From contig JAWKLK010000001.1 in assembly GCA_041392785.1 (NCBI GenBank), forward strand, positions 248,001 through 312,000: DNA of 64,000 nucleotides, written 5' to 3'. Origin of the DNA: OLB9 sp041392785. Lineage in GTDB: Bacteria > Bacteroidota > Bacteroidia > Chitinophagales > Saprospiraceae. The notes below the pieces were generated by a model. That model made no database searches, was not told the DNA's origin, and was given only the letters and a program-made list of their open reading frames with translations. The first letter of the stretch is position 1, and every line of letters starts with the position of its first letter. Shown one piece after another: positions 35,749-44,032 of this stretch. Position numbers and translations under genes: made by a program.

Positions 35749-36168
35749 TTACTCGCTATAATCAGATCTAATTACTGTTTTTGTCATCACTGGCAGCTTT
35801 TGAGCGGCAAGTCGTAATGCTTCTACTGCTATCTCTGTAGGTACACCATCAAGTTCAAACATGATCCTTCCTGGTTTTACTACAGCTACCCAATGATCCA
35901 AAGCACCTTTTCCTTTACCCATACGCACCTCTTGAGGTTTCTTCGTGATCGGTTTATCCGGAAAGATACGAATCCACACTTTTCCTTCTCTTTTCATGTA
36001 CCTTGTCATTGCAATCCTTGCAGATTCCAATTGTCTATTGGTAATTCTCCCGATCTCCATTGACTTCAAGGCGAAGGAACCAAATGAAATAGTACTACCT
36101 TTGACAGCAATACCCTTCGGGTTCATTTTATGTTGCTTTCTATATCTTGTTCTTTTAGGCTGTAACAT
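35749..36168 (-). CDS. rplP: Ribosomal protein uL16
   Basis: 139 residues. MLQPKRTRYRKQHKMNPKGI, ALKSMEIGRITNRQLESARI and the Gly-rich loop MGKGKGALDHWVAVVKPG. Shapes the A-site tRNA binding region. A separate promoter-like element sits in the 68-nt gap after rpsC. Confidence 0.97.
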   Translation of the reverse strand: MLQPKRTRYRKQHKMNPKGIAVKGSTISFGSFALKSMEIGRITNRQLESARIAMTRYMKREGKVWIRIFPDKPITKKPQEVRMGKGKGALDHWVAVVKPGRIMFELDGVPTEIAVEALRLAAQKLPVMTKTVIRSDYSE

Positions 36169-36208
36169 ACTCCTTATATTTTTATCCTACCTTTTTTGAA
36201 AAGAGCCG

Positions 36209-36216
36209 CAAAGGTA
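36209..36216 (-). promoter_or_regulatory. Internal -7 promoter element before rplP
   Basis: In the unusually wide rpsC-rplP gap the minus strand reads TACCTTTG (TAnnTTTG), followed by CGGCTCTTTT, nearly the same start region as the rpsJ and rpsL promoters. It implies a secondary promoter inside the S10 cluster. Confidence 0.6.
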
Positions 36217-36236
36217 ATAATAATTATCTAAATAAA

Positions 36237-37040
36237 TTATCTTTTTTTATTTCTGTCGCCACCACTTCTTCTGTCATTTCTACCGCCTCTTCTATCACCT
36301 TGTCTGTCATCAGATCTTCTGCCGCCTCTGTCACGATCATCAGATCTTCTGTTATCCCTTGACTGGGAATCGTTGTTGACTTTTCCTACTCCAATATTTG
36401 GTGATAAATCTCTTTTTTCAAGAACTTCACCTTTACAAATCCATGTCTTTATTCCAATCTTCCCATACACAGTAAGTGCTTCTTTAATTGAATAATCAAT
36501 ATCAGCTCTAAATGTGTGTAAAGGTGTTCTGCCTTCCTTAAACTCTTCTGACCGAGCCATCTCTGCCCCATTCAATCTACCGCTGATTCTGACTTTGATT
36601 CCTTCAGCACCAGATCTCATTGCACTTTGCATTGATAGTTTGATCGCTCTTTTATAATTGATCCTGGACTCAATTTGCTTTGCTATGGTTTCACCCACGA
36701 TTGCAGCATCTAGTTCAGGCTTTCTAATCTCAATAATATTAATTTGAACATCTTTTCTTGTGAGTTTTTTCAACTCTTCTTTGATTCTATCCACTTCCTG
36801 ACCACCTTTACCTATGATAATCCCTGGTCTTGATGTATGAATCGTAACAGTTATTCTTTTTAAAGTACGCTCAATAACAATTTTGGCAATACCGCCCTTT
36901 TGTATTCTTGCGTTTAGGTAAACTCTGATTTGCTCATCTTCTACCACTTTTTGTCCGAATTCTTTACCGCCAAACCAGCTAGAATCCCACCCTTTGATGA
37001 TCCCTAGTCTATTACCAATTGGATTTGTCTTCTGACCCAT
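36237..37040 (-). CDS. rpsC: Ribosomal protein uS3 with Arg/Asp/Gly-rich tail
   Basis: 267 residues. KH domain (TIHTSRPGIIIGKGGQEVDR) and C-terminal domain (IKVRISGRLNGAEMARSEEF, GKIGIKTWICKGEVL) are normal; uS3 forms the mRNA entry channel. From about residue 226 there is an extra 40-residue low-complexity tail dominated by Arg, Asp and Gly in repeats such as RRSDDRDRGG and RRSDDRQGDRRGG. Such a tail would reach into solvent near incoming mRNA. Followed by rplP after a 68-nt gap. Confidence 0.97.
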   Translation of the reverse strand: MGQKTNPIGNRLGIIKGWDSSWFGGKEFGQKVVEDEQIRVYLNARIQKGGIAKIVIERTLKRITVTIHTSRPGIIIGKGGQEVDRIKEELKKLTRKDVQINIIEIRKPELDAAIVGETIAKQIESRINYKRAIKLSMQSAMRSGAEGIKVRISGRLNGAEMARSEEFKEGRTPLHTFRADIDYSIKEALTVYGKIGIKTWICKGEVLEKRDLSPNIGVGKVNNDSQSRDNRRSDDRDRGGRRSDDRQGDRRGGRNDRRSGGDRNKKR

Positions 37041-37061
37041 GAATGGATTTTTATTTATTCT

Positions 37062-37415
37062 TTAATTAATATCAACTTTATTCTCTACAATAATTGTAAC
37101 ATGATTCATACGCTTGCGTATTCTATGTGCTCTACCATGTGGTGCCGGTCTAAATCTTTTTAATGAAGGACCATCGTCAACAAATGCTGTTTTGATAAAC
37201 AATTTATAATCTTCAGGATCTTCAATTTCAGTTTTTACAGACCAGTTTGAAATTGCAGATAAAACTACTTTTTCAAGCCAAATTGCACCTTCCTTATTTG
37301 TATATTTCAATATATTAAGCGCATCATCAACTGACTTACCTCTGATATTATCCACAACCAGTCTCATTTTTCTGGCTGACATCGGACAATTTCTCAATTT
37401 CGCAAGTGCTTCCAT
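37062..37415 (-). CDS. rplV: Ribosomal protein uL22
   Basis: 117 residues. CPMSARKMRLVVDNIRGKSV at the N-terminus and the tunnel-facing hairpin ending FRPAPHGRAHRIRKRMNHVT. Its loop lines the nascent-chain tunnel (macrolide site). Between rpsS (30 nt) and rpsC (21 nt). Confidence 0.97.
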   Translation of the reverse strand: MEALAKLRNCPMSARKMRLVVDNIRGKSVDDALNILKYTNKEGAIWLEKVVLSAISNWSVKTEIEDPEDYKLFIKTAFVDDGPSLKRFRPAPHGRAHRIRKRMNHVTIIVENKVDIN

Positions 37416-37445
37416 GTTCTATTTATTAAAAAAATTTCTTATAAA

Positions 37446-37712
37446 TTATTTCTTATTACCACTGTGACCTTTGAATGTTCTAGTTGGACTAAATTCACCT
37501 AACTTATGCCCTACCATATTCTCCGTAACAAATACAGGAATAAATGTCTTACCGTTGTGAACCGCAATAGTTTGACCAATCATGTCAGGTATGATCATAG
37601 AAGCTCTAGACCATGTTTTAATGACTGCTTTTCTACTACTCTCGCTATTCTTCAATACTTTTTCAAGTAATTTATGATGAATATAAGGTCCTTTCTTTAT
37701 CGATCTAGCCAT
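37446..37712 (-). CDS. rpsS: Ribosomal protein uS19
   Basis: 88 residues. MARSIKKGPYIHHKLLEKVL, TWSRASMIIPDMIGQTIAVH and the end GHKLGEFSPTRTFKGHSG. 30S head protein that binds with uS13. It starts 7 nt after rplB. Confidence 0.97.
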   Translation of the reverse strand: MARSIKKGPYIHHKLLEKVLKNSESSRKAVIKTWSRASMIIPDMIGQTIAVHNGKTFIPVFVTENMVGHKLGEFSPTRTFKGHSGNKK

Positions 37713-37719
37713 GTGTTAA

Positions 37720-38544
37720 TTATTTCTTACGTTTAGAGATTATCAATTTTGATGATGCTTTATGCACACTTCTGGTTTTTTGACCTTTAGCCATAATACC
37801 AGTTCTTGATGTAGGGTGTCCACCTGAAGCTCTACCTTCCCCACCACCCATTGGGTGATCTACAGGGTTCATCGCCACCCCTCTTACTCTCGATCTCTTT
37901 CCAAGCCATCTTGTCTTACCCGCCTTTCCTAAAACAACCAAAGAATTATCAGGATTGGAAACTCTACCCATAACTGCCTTGCAAGTGATTAGTATTCTTC
38001 TAACTTCACCAGAAGGGAGCTTAATAATAGCATATTTACCTTCTCTACCTACCATAGTAGCATAGGTTCCAGCACTTCTTGCCAATGCAGCCCCTCTGCC
38101 AGGAACCATTTCGATTGAATGTATGTCAGCTCCCAATGGAATTTGAGAGAAGTACAATGCATTTCCATTTTCTGGAGTTGCACTTTTCCCTGACATTATA
38201 CTATCACCCACTTTTAATTTATCTGGTGCAATGATGTATCTTTTTTCTCCATCAGCATATACTACCAATGCAATAAAAGCAGTTCTATTAGGATCGTATT
38301 CAATTGTTGATACTTTCGCAGGAATATCCTCTTTATCTCTTTTGAAATCTACAATTCTATATTTGGCTTTATGACCACCGCCAATTTGGCGCATTGTCAT
38401 CTTACCCACATGGTTTCTACCTCCAGATTTATCCTTACCTTTTGTAAGACTTTTTTCAGGCTTATTAGTAGTGATTACAGAATAATCTACATTTACCTTT
38501 TGTCTAAGGCCTGGAGTGATTGGATTGAATTTTTTAATTGCCAT
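37720..38544 (-). CDS. rplB: Ribosomal protein uL2
   Basis: 274 residues. KSGGRNHVGKMTMRQIGGGH, SH3/OB core with PGRGAALARSAGTYA, and the conserved GVAMNPVDHPMGGGEGRASG with the His near the peptidyl-transferase centre. Needed for subunit joining. Between rplW (23 nt) and rpsS. Confidence 0.97.
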   Translation of the reverse strand: MAIKKFNPITPGLRQKVNVDYSVITTNKPEKSLTKGKDKSGGRNHVGKMTMRQIGGGHKAKYRIVDFKRDKEDIPAKVSTIEYDPNRTAFIALVVYADGEKRYIIAPDKLKVGDSIMSGKSATPENGNALYFSQIPLGADIHSIEMVPGRGAALARSAGTYATMVGREGKYAIIKLPSGEVRRILITCKAVMGRVSNPDNSLVVLGKAGKTRWLGKRSRVRGVAMNPVDHPMGGGEGRASGGHPTSRTGIMAKGQKTRSVHKASSKLIISKRKK

Positions 38545-38567
38545 TGTTCTTCTTTTTTAAGAAAAGA

Positions 38568-38870
38568 TTACTCTTCTACTGCTCCAAAAATATCAATTTC
38601 TTCGCCATCTGCTAAGGTCACAAAAGCTTTCTTGAAAGCACTTATTCTACCTCTTACTACACCACTTTTTGTATTTCGTGACTTTGGAGTAGAAGGCATG
38701 ATAGAAGTATTTACTGCAACAACATTTGTTGTAAACATGTCTTCAATGGCTTTCTTGATCTCTAATTTATTTGCATCCTTATTTACGATGAATGTATACA
38801 CATTACTCTTAGATGACATCTTTTCAGATTTCTCTGAAACGACTGGTTTATATATTACTTGCTTTGCCAT
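38568..38870 (-). CDS. rplW: Ribosomal protein uL23
   Basis: 100 residues. YKPVVSEKSEKMSSKSNVYT and VNKDANKLEIKKAIEDMFTT are diagnostic; the arm MPSTPKSRNTKSGVVRG follows. Tunnel-exit protein that docks trigger factor and SRP. 8 nt after rplD. Confidence 0.97.
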   Translation of the reverse strand: MAKQVIYKPVVSEKSEKMSSKSNVYTFIVNKDANKLEIKKAIEDMFTTNVVAVNTSIMPSTPKSRNTKSGVVRGRISAFKKAFVTLADGEEIDIFGAVEE

Positions 38871-38878
38871 GTTCCTAC

Positions 38879-39514
38879 TTATTGATTGTTATAACTTGAA
38901 CATAAATCAGTTACTGCGCCTTCTGTCAATACTAAAACATCTGCATACAGAATAGCATATGTATTTGCATCTTTTGCAGCCATTACGCTTGACTTTGGTA
39001 AATTTCTAGAAGACAAATACACATTTTTATTCAATTCTTTGGTGAGGAGAAGTGATTTTCCTTCTACTTTCAAATTATTCAACACTTTCACAAATGACTT
39101 TGTATTTGGGTTATCCAATTGAAAATCCTCAACAACAATGATTTGATTGTTTGTGGCTTTATCAGAGTAAGCAGAATTTCTAGCTAACTCCTTCACTTTT
39201 TTATTCAACCTAAAAGAGTAATCTCTAGGCTTTGGTCCAAAAACTCGTCCACCACCTCTAAAAACAGGTGATTTCATTGATCCTGCTCTCGCCGTACCCG
39301 TACCTTTCTGTCTCTTCAACTTTTTGGTAGTACGTGCAATTTCATTTCTCTCTTTTGCTTTATGGGTACCTTGCCTTTGAGCTGCATTAAATTGCTTTAC
39401 AGCCAAATAAACGGCGTGAGCATTTGGTTCTATGCCAAAAATATCTGCAAGAAGCTCTACCGATCTTCCGGTAGACTGACCATCTTTATTTAAAACATCC
39501 AATCTCATCGTCAT
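38879..39514 (-). CDS. rplD: Ribosomal protein uL4
   Basis: 211 residues from the ATG at 39514 (MTMRLDVLN), one base past the rplC stop; the upstream TTG reading overlaps rplC and is less likely. The tunnel loop reads KKLKRQKGTGTARAGSMKSP and GGGRVFGPKPRDYSFRLNKK. In enteric bacteria uL4 represses the S10 operon. Between rplC and rplW. Confidence 0.96.
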   Translation of the reverse strand: MTMRLDVLNKDGQSTGRSVELLADIFGIEPNAHAVYLAVKQFNAAQRQGTHKAKERNEIARTTKKLKRQKGTGTARAGSMKSPVFRGGGRVFGPKPRDYSFRLNKKVKELARNSAYSDKATNNQIIVVEDFQLDNPNTKSFVKVLNNLKVEGKSLLLTKELNKNVYLSSRNLPKSSVMAAKDANTYAILYADVLVLTEGAVTDLCSSYNNQ

Positions 39515-39515
39515 C

Positions 39516-40136
39516 CTATTTTTCAATGATTACAAAGGAACCTTTATGACCTGGAACAGAACCTTGAATAAGGATCAAGTTCTTCTCAGGTAAAAGTTTC
39601 ACAATTTTCAAATTTTTTGTCTTTACGCGCTCATTCCCCATCTGGCCAGCCATTCTCAATCCTTTGAAAACTCTTGATGGCCAAGCTGAAGCTCCAACTG
39701 AACCCGGTGCTCTTAATCTGTTATGCTGTCCATGTGTAGATTGACCTACTCCACTAAAGTTGTGTCTTTTTACAACACCTTGAAAACCTTTACCTTTTGA
39801 AGTACCGACCGCACTGACTTTATCGCCTTCAGCAAAAACTTCCACAATAGAAATTTCATCCCCAATCTTTTTATCAAGAGGATGACTGCGAAACTCAACA
39901 ACCTTTCTTTTCGGTGTTGTAGACGCATTCTTAAAGTGTCCCATTAAAGCATTTGACGTATTTTTTTCCTTAGCCTCACCTAAGGCTAATTGTAAAGCAT
40001 CATATCCATCGGTTTCCTTAGCTTTGACTTGGGTCACAACATTTGGAACTGCCTCAATGACAGTGACACCGATGCTTCGACCTTTCTCGTCGAAAATACT
40101 GGTCATTCCAATCTTTTTACCAATTAATCCGTTCAT
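39516..40136 (-). CDS. rplC: Ribosomal protein uL3
   Basis: 206 residues. LIGKKIGMTSIFDEKGRSIG at the start and the long loop GKGFQGVVKRHNFSGVGQST with the Gln methylated in other bacteria. Initiates 50S assembly and reaches the peptidyl-transferase centre. It follows rpsJ by 81 nt and precedes rplD by 1 nt. Confidence 0.97.
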   Translation of the reverse strand: MNGLIGKKIGMTSIFDEKGRSIGVTVIEAVPNVVTQVKAKETDGYDALQLALGEAKEKNTSNALMGHFKNASTTPKRKVVEFRSHPLDKKIGDEISIVEVFAEGDKVSAVGTSKGKGFQGVVKRHNFSGVGQSTHGQHNRLRAPGSVGASAWPSRVFKGLRMAGQMGNERVKTKNLKIVKLLPEKNLILIQGSVPGHKGSFVIIEK

Positions 40137-40217
40137 GATTAAAATTTATATTATACCTACTCATCATGCGATGGTAGGTTTTGACATTCAGAAATCAATA
40201 AAAATTAAGTAAGCGGT

Positions 40218-40526
40218 TTAGGTGAGCTTCACTTGAATATCTACCCCACTAGGTAGTTCCAACTTCGAAAGAGCGTCTACTGTCTTTTGAGTAGGTGTGA
40301 ATATCTCAATGATGCGTTTGTGGGTCCTTAATTGAAACTGCTCACGAGATTTTTTATTTACGTGTGGAGAACGCAACACTGTAAACACTTCTTTCTCTGT
40401 CGGCAGCGGAATCGGACCAGATACAACAGCACCGCTGCTTTTAACCGTTTTTACAATCTTTTCAGTGCTTTTATCCACTAAATTATGATCGTAAGAACGG
40501 AGTTTTATCCTTATTTTCTGATTCAT
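40218..40526 (-). CDS. rpsJ: Ribosomal protein uS10
   Basis: 102 residues. KIRIKLRSYDHNLVDKSTEK, SGPIPLPTEKEVFTVLRSPH and KKSREQFQLRTHKRIIEIFT identify uS10 (NusE), also a transcription antitermination partner of NusB. First gene of the S10 part; it has its own promoter 39 nt upstream of the ATG. Confidence 0.97.
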   Translation of the reverse strand: MNQKIRIKLRSYDHNLVDKSTEKIVKTVKSSGAVVSGPIPLPTEKEVFTVLRSPHVNKKSREQFQLRTHKRIIEIFTPTQKTVDALSKLELPSGVDIQVKLT

Positions 40527-40564
40527 AACCTGATTTTAAAATACTCTATTTTTTAAAGAGGCCG

Positions 40565-40572
40565 CAAAGATA
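40565..40572 (-). promoter_or_regulatory. -7 promoter element of the S10 cluster
   Basis: Minus strand TATCTTTG (TAnnTTTG) followed by CGGCCTCTTT, in the 98-nt gap between fusA and rpsJ. Confidence 0.65.
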
Positions 40573-40624
40573 ATTCAATTTTCTTTACGACCTATTATTT
40601 TTATAATTATTTTTTTAAATTCTT

Positions 40625-42784
40625 TTATTTAGAACTTCCTTTTGCTTTTTCAATTACTGCCTCCGCAATGTTCTTTGGAGCTGGAGCATAATGACTAAAT
40701 TCCATTGTGCTACTTGCCCTTCCAGATGTGATTGTTCTCAGCTGAGTAACATATCCAAACATTTCTGCCAATGGAACCTCTGCTGAAATAGAGACAGCTC
40801 CTCCTGTTCGTGGCTCTTGGCCTTTTGGAAGTCCTCTTCTTCTATTCAAATCACCTATCACTGAACCTACATATTCATCAGGAGAAACTACTTCCAATTT
40901 CATGATAGGCTCTAATAATACAGGACTACATTTTCTAGCAGCTTCCTTAAAACCTTCTTTAGCACACAATTCGAATGCTAATGGTTTTGAGTCAACGGCG
41001 TGTGTTTGACCATCATATAATCGAACTCTCATACTATCGATGTTGTACCCTGCTAGGATACCATTGTCCATCATAGATGTAAATCCCTTGATGATTGATG
41101 CAAAATATTCTTTAGGCACTGAACCTCCAAAAATATCATTGACAAACTGCAATTTTAGTTTTCCTGATTTGAAATCTTCGGAGTTAAGGAAACTTTCGTC
41201 AGCAGGTCCTAACTCAAATGACATCTGAGCAAATAAACCGGAACCACCTGATTGCTTCTTCAATCTTTCTGTGTGTTCCACGCTAGCTGTCAATGCTTCT
41301 TTATAATTTACTTGAGGAGCACCTTCATTTACTTCAACTTTAAATTCTCTTCTAAGTCGATCAACGATAATCTCTAAGTGAAGCTCACCCATTCCGCTGA
41401 TGACCGTCTGATTGGTCTCTTCATCATATCTTACACGGAAAGTCGGATCTTCTTCAGAAAGTTTTGCTAATGCCATACCCAATTTATCCAAATCTTTTTG
41501 GGTTTTTGGTTCAATAGCTAAACCTATCACTGGATCAGGAAATACCATAGATTCCAATACAATTGGATGGTTTTCGTCACAAAGTGTATCACCAGTTCGT
41601 AGGTCTTTGAATCCAACCCCAGCAGCAATATCACCTGCTTCAACTCTTTCAATTGCATTTTGCTTATTGGCATGCATTTGATATAATCTCGAAATTCTTT
41701 CTTTATTTCCTGATCTTGTATTTAACACATACGATCCAGCATCCAATGCACCAGAATACACGCGCATAAATGCTAGTCTTCCTACGTAAGGATCAGTGGC
41801 TATCTTAAATGCTAATGCTGCAAAAGGTTCAGATACTGATGGTTTTCTCGTTTCTTCTAGATCAGTTTTAGGATTAATACCTGATATCCCTTCAGTATCT
41901 ACTGGGCTTGGTAAAAATGCACATACTGCGTCCAAAACCGCTTGAACACCTTTATTTTTGAATGCAGATCCACACATCACAGGAGTGAATGCTAGATCAA
42001 TAACAGCTTTTCTTACAGCTGCTATAATTTCTGGTTGTGTGATAGAATCTGGATCTTCAAAGAATTTCTCCATTAAGTGATCATCATATTCAGCTACCGC
42101 TTCGATCAATTTTGCTCTATATTCTGTAACCGCATCCTTTATATCTTCTGGAATTTCGACTACTTTATATGATGCGCCGAAATCATCCTCATTCCAAACC
42201 ATTGCTTCATTGGTAATTAAATCGACAACACCTTTGAATTTTTCTTCTGCTCCAATCGGAACTTGCAAAGGAATAGCGTTTGCACCCAATTTTTCTTTGA
42301 TGTCTCTTACTACCATAAAGAAATCGGCACCACTTCTATCCATTTTGTTAACAAATGCTATACTTGGTACACGGTATCTTTCGGCAAGACGCCAATTGGT
42401 TTCTGATTGAGGCTCCACACCAACAACTGCGCTAAAAAGGAAAACTAAACCATCCAAAACACGCAATGATCTATTTACTTCTACCGTAAAGTCAACGTGT
42501 CCAGGAGTGTCTATTATATTAAACTGAAAAGACTTGGTATCATCGTTATTTTTACCCTGAGTGGTAGGATAATTCCACGTACAAGTGGTAGCTGCTGAGG
42601 TGATAGTGATACCTCTTTCAGCTTCTTGTTCCATCCAGTCCATTGTGGAAGCACCATCATGTACCTCACCAATTTTATGATTTTTTCCGGTATAGAATAA
42701 GATCCTTTCTGTGGTAGTGGTCTTACCTGCATCGATGTGGGCAGCGATACCAATATTTCTAGTAAATTTTAAATCTTTTGACAT
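40625..42784 (-). CDS. fusA: Translation elongation factor G
   Basis: 719 residues from the ATG at 42784 (MSKDLKFTRNIG); 33 extra upstream codons would run into the rpsG end and lack EF-G similarity. GTPase motifs: G1 AAHIDAGKTTTTERIL, G2 GITITSAATT, G3 DTPGHVDF, G4 NKMDRSGAD. Domain IV and V follow normally (SVIGDLNRRRGLPKGQEPRT). Drives translocation and, with RRF, ribosome recycling. Standard position between rpsG and rpsJ. Confidence 0.97.
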   Translation of the reverse strand: MSKDLKFTRNIGIAAHIDAGKTTTTERILFYTGKNHKIGEVHDGASTMDWMEQEAERGITITSAATTCTWNYPTTQGKNNDDTKSFQFNIIDTPGHVDFTVEVNRSLRVLDGLVFLFSAVVGVEPQSETNWRLAERYRVPSIAFVNKMDRSGADFFMVVRDIKEKLGANAIPLQVPIGAEEKFKGVVDLITNEAMVWNEDDFGASYKVVEIPEDIKDAVTEYRAKLIEAVAEYDDHLMEKFFEDPDSITQPEIIAAVRKAVIDLAFTPVMCGSAFKNKGVQAVLDAVCAFLPSPVDTEGISGINPKTDLEETRKPSVSEPFAALAFKIATDPYVGRLAFMRVYSGALDAGSYVLNTRSGNKERISRLYQMHANKQNAIERVEAGDIAAGVGFKDLRTGDTLCDENHPIVLESMVFPDPVIGLAIEPKTQKDLDKLGMALAKLSEEDPTFRVRYDEETNQTVISGMGELHLEIIVDRLRREFKVEVNEGAPQVNYKEALTASVEHTERLKKQSGGSGLFAQMSFELGPADESFLNSEDFKSGKLKLQFVNDIFGGSVPKEYFASIIKGFTSMMDNGILAGYNIDSMRVRLYDGQTHAVDSKPLAFELCAKEGFKEAARKCSPVLLEPIMKLEVVSPDEYVGSVIGDLNRRRGLPKGQEPRTGGAVSISAEVPLAEMFGYVTQLRTITSGRASSTMEFSHYAPAPKNIAEAVIEKAKGSSK

Positions 42785-42824
42785 GATAAAACTAGTTGCT
42801 GATACAAAAAATGATTCTTTAAAA

Positions 42825-43292
42825 TTATGCTTTGAAGTGTGCGAATGCTCTATTGGCTTCTGCCATTCTATGAGTATCTTCACGTCTTTTTACTGAAGCA
42901 CCTTCACCTTTGCTTGCAGCTAAAATTTCAGCAGAAAGTTTTTCTGCCATACCTTTTCCGCTTCTCGCTCTAGAAAATCTAATCAACCATTTCATTCCAA
43001 TGGATAATCTTCTTGATGGACGAATCTCTGTAGGTATTTGAAAAGTCGCACCACCGATCCTTTTACTACGCACTTCAACAGCAGGCATTGCATTTTCTAG
43101 TGCTTTTTTCCAGATTTCATATGCGTTTTCACCTGCGCGGCTTTCTATTTTGTCCATGGCATCATAGAAAATATTATAGGAAGTACTTTTTTTACCTTCC
43201 CACATCATATTATTCACAAACTGAGTCACCATTGGATCATTATATCTTGGATCCGGAGCTATAAAACGCTTTTTTGGTTTTCTTTTTCTCAT
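42825..43292 (-). CDS. rpsG: Ribosomal protein uS7
   Basis: 155 residues. MRKRKPKKRFIAPDPRYNDP, NNMMWEGKKSTSYNIFYDAM and the helix KRREDTHRMAEANRAFAHFK. Nucleates assembly of the 30S head; in E. coli it represses the str operon. Gap of 37 nt after rpsL, 40 nt to fusA. Confidence 0.97.
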   Translation of the reverse strand: MRKRKPKKRFIAPDPRYNDPMVTQFVNNMMWEGKKSTSYNIFYDAMDKIESRAGENAYEIWKKALENAMPAVEVRSKRIGGATFQIPTEIRPSRRLSIGMKWLIRFSRARSGKGMAEKLSAEILAASKGEGASVKRREDTHRMAEANRAFAHFKA

Positions 43293-43329
43293 CTTACGAT
43301 TTACATTATTTTATGATCAGAAACTGATT

Positions 43330-43704
43330 TTACTTCTTAGGTGCTTTTGTACCATATTTAGATCTACTCTGAAGTCTCTTTGTTACTCCTGCAGTGTCCA
43401 ATGCACCACGTACTATAGAATAACGTACTCCAGGTAAGTCTTTTACCCTACCACCTGCTACAAGTACTATAGAGTGTTCTTGTAAGTTGTGTCCTTCTCC
43501 TGGAATATAACAAATTACTTCGATACCGTTTGTCATACGAACTTTGGCAACTTTACGCAAAGCTGAATTCGGTTTCTTCGGAGTGGTTGTGTATACTCTC
43601 GTACAAACTCCTCTTTTTTGAGGGCAAGAATCTAGGGCACGCGATTTACTCTTAATTACAACTTGTTCTCTACCTTTTCTTACTAACTGATTAATAGTAG
43701 GCAT
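43330..43704 (-). CDS. rpsL: Ribosomal protein uS12
   Basis: 124 residues. TTPKKPNSALRKVAKVRMTN carries the decoding-centre Lys in its wild-type, streptomycin-sensitive state, and GGRVKDLPGVRYSIVRG is the second conserved loop. First gene of the whole superoperon, with a TAnnTTTG promoter about 70 nt upstream. Confidence 0.97.
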   Translation of the reverse strand: MPTINQLVRKGREQVVIKSKSRALDSCPQKRGVCTRVYTTTPKKPNSALRKVAKVRMTNGIEVICYIPGEGHNLQEHSIVLVAGGRVKDLPGVRYSIVRGALDTAGVTKRLQSRSKYGTKAPKK

Positions 43705-44032
43705 ATAATATTTTATTTAAAAATTTGGTCTTATTTATCTTCAATTTTGGCACCTTCCCAAAAAAGAGTTGCAAAGGTAAAAATATTTTCAAATCTAGTG
43801 TAACTTAGTAGAATATTTTTTTTAATAATCTATTGAATCATAACGCATTCTGAATTTTATAATTTTCATAGTAAAAAGAAAGTAAACAATTTTAAGCTAA
43901 TTTCAAATATTTCTACATATATAATACTTTGAAAATAAATAGCATTATTGAAAAATTAAATTACATTTATAATGAATGACGGTTTTCTGAATCAAAGAAT
44001 TCATAGAATGTAAAATTTGTGTTAATCCTATA
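43705..44032. other. 328-bp intergenic region upstream of rpsL
   Basis: It holds the rpsL promoter near one end (43772-43779); the remainder is very AT-rich with no open frame, repeat or hairpin that I can support. It is also the 3' flank of the mevalonate decarboxylase gene. Confidence 0.5.
43772..43779 (-). promoter_or_regulatory. -7 promoter element of the str cluster (rpsL)
   Basis: Minus strand TACCTTTG (TAnnTTTG) followed by CAACTCTTTTTTGGG; the leader to the rpsL ATG is about 62 nt. Confidence 0.65.

Noticed and set aside
38371..38955. 194-codon plus-strand frame across rplB, rplW and rplD
   Set aside because: Antisense to three conserved ribosomal genes; composition is a by-product of their codon use.
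42785..42883. 33-codon N-terminal extension of EF-G
   Set aside because: The extension overlaps the end of rpsG and has no EF-G similarity; the protein begins at MSKDLKFTRN.
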